A stretch of DNA of 64,000 nt, taken from positions 2,246,511-2,310,510 of the forward strand of contig JANAVB010004000.1 of assembly GCA_029216955.1 (NCBI GenBank), written 5' to 3'. The position numbers and the translations under genes were made by a program. Numbering within the stretch: position 1 is the stretch's first letter; each line of letters starts with the position of its first letter. The DNA is from Iris pallida (lineage: Eukaryota; Streptophyta; Magnoliopsida; Asparagales; Iridaceae). The notes beneath the pieces were generated by a model that saw nothing but the letters and a program-made list of their open reading frames with translations, was not told where the DNA came from and did no database searches. Shown here one piece after another: positions 58,469 to 64,000 of the stretch.

Positions 58469-59402
58469 ATGATTAACATCCTATCATGGAATGTCTGCGG
58501 GCTGGGGAACAAACCCACACTAAGAAGAATCATCAGCCTGAAGAAAATACATAAGATAGACATCCTCATTATTCTTGAACCCAAAATTCTCCCAAAAGAT
58601 TAAAATCAATCCAGCTGCAGCTAGGCCTACCCACGGCCATTGCTGGAAGATACGATATTTGGATCCTTAGTATGAAAGATGTCAAGATCGGGAGTATCCA
58701 GGACACCCAGCAAGCCCTCTCCTGCTGGTTAGAACACCCCATGCTCCCCGAGCGTGCCATCATCTTGGCGGTCCACGGCAGCTATGATTTCGTAGAGCCG
58801 AAAAACCTCTGGAACGATCTCATTGATATCCACCTAAATCACAGCAATTCCCCTTGGCTTTGCATATGAGACTCAATACGCTCACCTGTAGAGATGAGAA
58901 AATCGGGGGCCGCCCTCCTCCGATCCCAGCCATGCAAGACTTCAACAACTTCATTTTCAATGCCAATCTAGCCCCGCTCCAGTTCACCGGCAACGCTTTC
59001 GCCTGGTGCAATATGCAAGAAGGCAACCGCCGTCAGTATTCCCGTCTCGACAGAGCCCTCACAAATGTCCTCTGGCACGAAATGGGGATCACCACCAATC
59101 TGTCCCATCTCAACTCCTCCGAATCCGACCAAGCCCCGCTATTAGTGGAAGTTAAAAACAATACTAACCCATCCAAATTTTTTTTCCAATTCCTCGACTT
59201 CTGGACCGAGCACCCACAATTCTTGGACATCGTCGCGGAAGCATGGATTAGCGAGGATTCTCCAAACCCCCTTTCCCGCATGAGCAACAGGCTCAAGGCG
59301 ACCAGGAAAGTACTGGCCAAATGGAGCAAACTTGCTTTTGGGGACATCTTTCAAGCCGTTAGGGTTGCCGAGGACGACGTCACTCGCGCCGAACGGGCGT
59401 AG
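58469..59402 (+). pseudogene. LINE ORF2 endonuclease domain, inactivated
   Basis: The ATG at 58469 gives NILSWNVCGLGNKPTLRRII and ILIILEPKI, the N-terminal AP-endonuclease motifs. A TAA follows at 58598-58600. The middle part reads EHPMLPERAIILAVHGSYDF and NDLIDIHLNHSNSPWLCI, then TGA (58867-58869) exactly at the conserved GDFN motif, with a frame change. From 58881 the frame reads TCRDEKIGGRPPPIPAMQDF, GNAFAWCN, YSRLDRALTN and SESDQAPLLVEV, with Gln in the catalytic SDH position. It ends at a TAG (59400-59402). In working LINEs this domain nicks target DNA. Confidence 0.88.
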
Positions 59403-59404
59403 AC

Positions 59405-60754
59405 ATGCTAAAATTTAGGACTAAAGTGGAGACCGACTTCTGGAAGCAAAAAGCTAGATTGAAATGGGATAGCGAAGGGGACAAAAACTCAAAAAACTTC
59501 TATGCATGCGTCAACGGGCGTAGACAAAAGCTAGCAATCCACCACACCACCGACGAGAGCGGGAACATTATCACTGACCAGAAAGGCATCCAAGCTGCTG
59601 CTACAGACTTCTGTTCCAAATTATTCTCCAAAGGAACGGTTCACAAAGACAACGCCTCCCTGGACCAAATCCTCTCTCTCATTAATGATGCCGACAACGC
59701 CCATCTAGAGCGTACCCCCACCGTCTAGGAAGTAAAAGAGGCGGTTTGGGCCCTCAACGAGCATTGTGCCCCCGGATTGGACGGTTTCTCGGGGGTCTTC
59801 TTTCGCAAGTGCTGGGATATTATCAAGCAGGACATCACCGAAGCGGCCACTACATTCTTCGAAGGAGCCACTTACTCCAAAGCCATCTCTAGCGCCAAGC
59901 TCATCCTCATCCTGAAAAAAGAGAACCCGGAGAATTTTCGAGACTTTCGACCAATCAGCCTGTGTACTTTCACCAACAAGATAATATCCAAAATTATTGC
60001 CACCAGAATGGCAGGGATCCTCCCCAAGATCATCTCTGAGGAGTAGAGCGGCTTTGTCCGCGGGAGGAACAACCAGGACAATATTATGTTAGCCCAATAG
60101 TTAATCACCTACATGAAGTTTCCAGCTAGAGGGGAAAATATTGCAGTCAAAATCGACATGAAGAAAGCTTACGACATACTAGATTGGCAATTTATGATAT
60201 GGGTCTTCCGGGCTTTCGGCTTCTCCGAGTATTGGACCAACTTAGTTTGGAGATCTATCAGCAACTCATGGTTCTCCACGGTCATCAATGGCCAAGCCGC
60301 GGGATTTTTCAAATCCAGTAGTGGGGTTAGACAAGGAGACCCACTATCATCCACAGTCTTTATCATAGCGGCCGACGCCCTGAGTAGGAACCTCAACAAC
60401 ATGGCCAACGCTCCGAACTTCCAGCAGTATCACACATCCAGCGGATGCCCAATAATTACTCACCTGGCCTTTACTGATGATTTACTCATCTTCTCGTCCG
60501 AGGACGAAGGAGTGGTGGCAGTGGTCCGACAAACCCTGCAGAAGTACTCCACCTGCTCAGGTCAGAAGATCAACCCATCCAAGAGCGTCATTTATACCCA
60601 CCATAATATCAAAAAAGAGCACGCAATGAGACTCGCCCACCTAATGGGCTTCTTCGTTGAGCATCCCCCGTTCAACTATCTGGGGTGTCCCCTCCTGTAC
60701 GGCAAATCCAACGCTGGTATTTTTGAGCCACTGATCACTCGTATCAGGAATTAA
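59405..60754 (+). pseudogene. LINE ORF2 reverse transcriptase domain
   Basis: The pre-RT part FWKQKARLKWDSEGDKNSKN is followed by a TAG (59726-59728). RT motifs: DGFSGVFFRKCWDII, FRDFRPISLCTFTNKIISKI, LPKIISEE then TAG (60044-60046), SGFVRGRNNQDNI, a further TAG near 60099, VKIDMKKAYDILDWQF, SGVRQGDPLSSTVFIIAAD and the active site LAFTDDLLIFSS. TDD replaces the usual ADD but both Asp remain. YSTCSGQKINPSKS and FNYLGCPLLYGKS end the thumb part. The frame closes at TAA 60752-60754. Confidence 0.92.
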
Positions 60755-61966
60755 CTTGCAGGGTGGCATAATGCTACTTTATCTCCAGCTGGCAAGATTA
60801 TCCTAATCAATCACGTGCTCACCTCTATCCCCATCTACACCTTGGCGGCGTGCTCTCCGCTTTGAAGGTTCTTTTCCACGATCGAGCAGATCTTTTGTAA
60901 CTTCTTCTGGGGCATTATAATGGCATTAACAAACATCACTGGGCTAGCTGGGATTCTATGGCTCATCCAACTGAGGAGGGGGTTTGGAATTCACCAAACT
61001 CACTCACATCGTTAAAGCTTTCTCGATGAAATTGTGGTAGAAACTATGCACGAACGAGAATTTATGGACCAGGTTAATAAAGAACAGACACTTCAAGCAT
61101 ATACATCCATCAGAGGCCATATCCAACAGCAAATCATCAGCGGCTTGGAGATGCATTCTTAGTGGGTGCGTCCTTACAGAACCACATATGAGACTTCAAT
61201 TGGGGGACGGTGAGTCGGATCCTTTCCGGGAGCGTTGGGTTGGGGATAGCTTGATCCCGCGGCTCACGATATTCCGACGGACAGCAGAATCAGAGACTTG
61301 TGGAACAACTCTAACGAAGACTGGAACTGAGACAAGATCCGCTTATGGGCCGGTAACGACGCGGGGGAGAACATTCTAGCGTGCGGCTCGAAGATCGACC
61401 GCGAGGCCGACGCATTGAGATGGACGCGCGAGGCTTCCGGGGCATTCTCGGTGAGGTCGGCAAGACTCGCTGTCCGCGGACCGGGGCAAACCGCATCAGC
61501 CTATCAATCAATACTGGCACTCCTGCATCCCCAAGAAATGGTCCTTCCTCTTGTGGAGAGTCATTAGAAAGAAATTTTCGACCGACGATATCCTCAACAC
61601 CATAGGGATTAGCTTGGCCTCCGCATGCAATTGCTGCTCGGATCGTCAGATCGAGACTATCGACCACATCTTCTACCAAGGAAGCCTGCCAGGCAGGGTA
61701 TAGAGGGCCCTCAGTCAAACCTACAGTATGGAGCCGGGGGGCGGATGCTTCCACGATCTAGCGGTCTCTTGGGGAAGAGCTTCCCACGGCCACCAGATCG
61801 TCGCAGCCGCCGCCACATCGGTGATTTGGAAGAATCGTAACAAGGCTAGATACGAAGATTACCAATACTCAGCTGACCAGCTCATCCGGGAGGTCTTCCG
61901 CCAATATCGCAAAAGGAGCACTCTGTGCTCCCACAGCCCGACATCATTCTGGTTTCCCCAAACCTA
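60755..61966 (+). pseudogene. LINE ORF2 C-terminus with zinc tail
   Basis: Broken frames: WWHNATLSPAGKIILINHVL-like sequence near 60763-60822, then QLGDGESDPFRERWVGDSLI (61197-61260), WRVIRKKFSTDDILNTIG-like block (61555-61610) and the Cys/His tail ACNCCSDRQIETIDHIF (61624-61673). SAAAATSVIWKNRNKARYED-like text (61801-61860) is the last recognisable block. It ends about 61966. Confidence 0.75.
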
Positions 61967-62088
61967 ATCCAATGCAATCCAGTAGTCTCCCCCTCTTTTT
62001 TATTTTGGTGGTATACTTGTACAGGTCGGACTTGTATACGCGTCAGGCTTCGGCGTTTTAAGCCTTTATTAATAAAAAGAGGGGTTTT

Positions 62089-62092
<4 letters not shown>

Positions 62093-62120
<28 letters not shown>
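62093..62120. repeat. (AT)n at the LINE 3' end
   Basis: Fourteen or so AT dinucleotides between the LINE end and the resumed E3 LTR. Confidence 0.9.
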
Positions 62121-62123
<3 letters not shown>

Positions 62124-63618
62124 CCTTAATAAATGTGAATATACCTATATGTATGTGGATTGATTATGAATATAACCATAGGGTATTGGGACATATTAGG
62201 ATCGTCATAAGAAGCCTAGTTTGGTTGAATTGGCCGACAAGTTGACCAAGTTGACAAAAGTCAACTTTAGGTCAAACTTGATCCAAATTGACTCAAACGA
62301 ACTCCGAATGACTTGTAAACTTGTGTGTGACCTAAAAATTAGTAAACAGACTAGTTGACATAGAGTTGACCAGGTTTGACCAGAGTTGACCAAGGTTGAC
62401 TTTGACCTAGGAGGACCTAGAATCATGTAGAATTGTATTGTAGGCATTCCTTATGATATTTTAGACCTTGTTGTGACTTGTGGTTGCTTTAAATAGGTTT
62501 ACATTACTCCAGTTCGGTTACACATCCTCATCAGCAGCTCAGATTGTCAGACGAGTACATTCTCTGACTGTTTCATTCTTGCTTGGACATATTTACTTGT
62601 TATAGACTAGTTTACTTGTTGCTGTCACGATATTATCACGGATTAGTACTATATGGATCTCTTCATGCGATGTTATCCCCTTGGATACATCGGGTATATT
62701 GTGCTCATGTACTTTATCATGTGCATCGTCTACTCATTGTATTCGTATTTATTCATGTATACTCATGTGACATTCATATACATTCATGATCATGTGCCTT
62801 CTTATATAACCTAGTGTGCATGTGGACTAGCTTTCCATGTGACACACTACTTTTATGTGCAATAACATAACCTGGACAGATACTTGTGTACTGATTAGGG
62901 CAGGGGAGTATTTATTTGGTTATGTGATCTACACCATTTCATGTATAACTCCAAACTAGATTTAAGTCATGTATAACCTAAGCCTGTTTACATAACCAAA
63001 CATGTGCTCTGAATCACGTAGTTAGCTCAGTTTTCTTATCTATATCATGTATATCTATTTCTACTATATCATGTTCTTCTTTTACAGTCTCTCTACTATT
63101 TCTTTATCAGCAGTCCATGTATATTATTCTATAGCTTGTTTCATATTTTCTTTTATGTTATGAACTGTGTAAGAGATATGTATTCGTTTCTGTCCTGACT
63201 GGACCCATTGAAAATATTACAGATGATGATGATTGCTGCGACATTTACTATAGGGCAGGCCTAGTTGACACAAGTGACCTGGACCCTCAGCAGGATCAGT
63301 AGTCGCTGAGGACTTGTCAAGAGTTAGTTTAGACTTATATCTTTATCTAGTTGTTGAGACATTGTGATTGTATTGAGATTTTATTATGGTGTGGTTTACA
63401 CCGAGATTATTATTCATATTGTGACTCTGTTGAGATTATCTTTCTTATATTCCATCTTAGTTATTGTGATTGAGTTGTACCATATATATATTATTCTTCA
63501 ATTGAGCATATTCTAGATTGTGTTAGATGTTGGACCTAGGACAACATTCTAACCGATACTGCGTAGGCTGGACGTACCCGTCTCGTGCCCTTACACCGGG
63601 TGCGGATCGTACAATTGA

Positions 63619-63956
63619 GCTCCATATATGATGAGTGATATGCATAAAGTATTTCACACAATCAACAAATTTATACACGGCTAGGACATTTTGTATGACA
63701 TATGAACTTCAAATTGTACTGACGTTATTAAAGCAGAAATCTATTGATTCACTGTCAGTCATCCATTTTTTTCTCAGACAGGTGTTAAAATAAAATCCAT
63801 AGAAGAACCATAAGGAAATATCGTTTTTGTAACATGTCATTTTGTTAAAGACCCTGATGTGTAGACCATGTCGTCACGATTGCGAAAGACTATTAAATCA
63901 TAATTTTTTAAGGCATCCACATTTATTTCTTTTGTCCATCACTTTACTCCGATATA

Positions 63957-63988
<32 letters not shown>

Positions 63989-64000
63989 ATAGATATATAT
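63619..64000. other. Right edge, no gene recognised
   Basis: AT-rich DNA right of E3, ending in a (TA)n array (63955-64000). Confidence 0.6.

Larger units (their letters stand above)
55735..62092 (+). mobile_element. L1-like LINE (non-LTR retrotransposon) inside E3
   Basis: A C-rich 5' region, ORF1 with a zinc knuckle, ORF2 with endonuclease, RT and C-terminal zinc tail, and a 3' end (TTTAATAAAAAGAGGGG, 62067-62085 region) running into (AT)n. This is the plant L1 order. About 6.3 kb, so close to full length. GC content is far above the neighbouring LTR. Target duplication cannot be read because both sides are TA repeats. Confidence 0.88.

Overview
The window is nuclear DNA of a flowering plant. 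One split host gene has plant-type GT-AG introns and a plant-specific BRO1-like protein. Nearly everything else is plant transposons: Ty3/gypsy chromovirus and Tat-type elements, several Ty1/copia elements, L1-like LINEs, a tRNA-related SINE and a foldback MITE, plus long (TA)n, (ATT)n and TTAATG-type simple repeats. I see no basis for naming a species.

Layout. 1-10055 is a Tekay-like Ty3/gypsy element (E1) whose 5' LTR is cut by the window edge; its 3' LTR (6888-10055) carries a 69-bp minisatellite. E1 sits in the reverse transcriptase of a copia element (D: 10056-10261 and 13338-14427). D is also split about 200 bp further on by a 3.08-kb solo LTR (S1, 10262-13337, target duplication ATTGT). 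14428-16505 is a decayed Tat-type gypsy pol with an extra RNase H, followed by a spacer with a 230-bp repeat. 17690-18960 is a copia RT relic with a probable LTR piece.

19377-29596 on the minus strand is the only host gene recognised: a BRO1-like protein in at least ten small exons that I joined by splice sites and reading phase. Its 7.8-kb intron 7 holds a plus-strand copia relic (C), itself split by a complete minus-strand copia (G, 21006-26379, target duplication AAAGG) that keeps an open integrase-RT-RNase H frame. Upstream lie a (CT)n leader, a (TA)n array and a 619-bp hairpin MITE with a C-rich/G-rich core (31762-32380).

33293-48939 is a copia element (B) with tiny 116-bp LTRs and target duplication CTATT. 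Its gag is split by E2 (34561-45122, minus strand, target duplication AGGAG), which has two 3.65-kb LTRs around a 3.25-kb non-coding interior: a LARD-like, non-autonomous element. 49830-50955 is a LINE 3' remnant followed by a SINE head. 52676-63613 is a solo LTR (E3, same family as E2, target duplication ATTGA) split by TA arrays and an L1-like LINE (about 55735-62092) with open ORF1 and broken ORF2.

The genes do not form a pathway. Five insertion boundaries are fixed to the base by target duplications, so relative insertion order can be read directly. The unusual signals are the LARD, the solo LTRs, the foldback hairpin, the LTR minisatellite and the host gene carrying a nested transposon intron.
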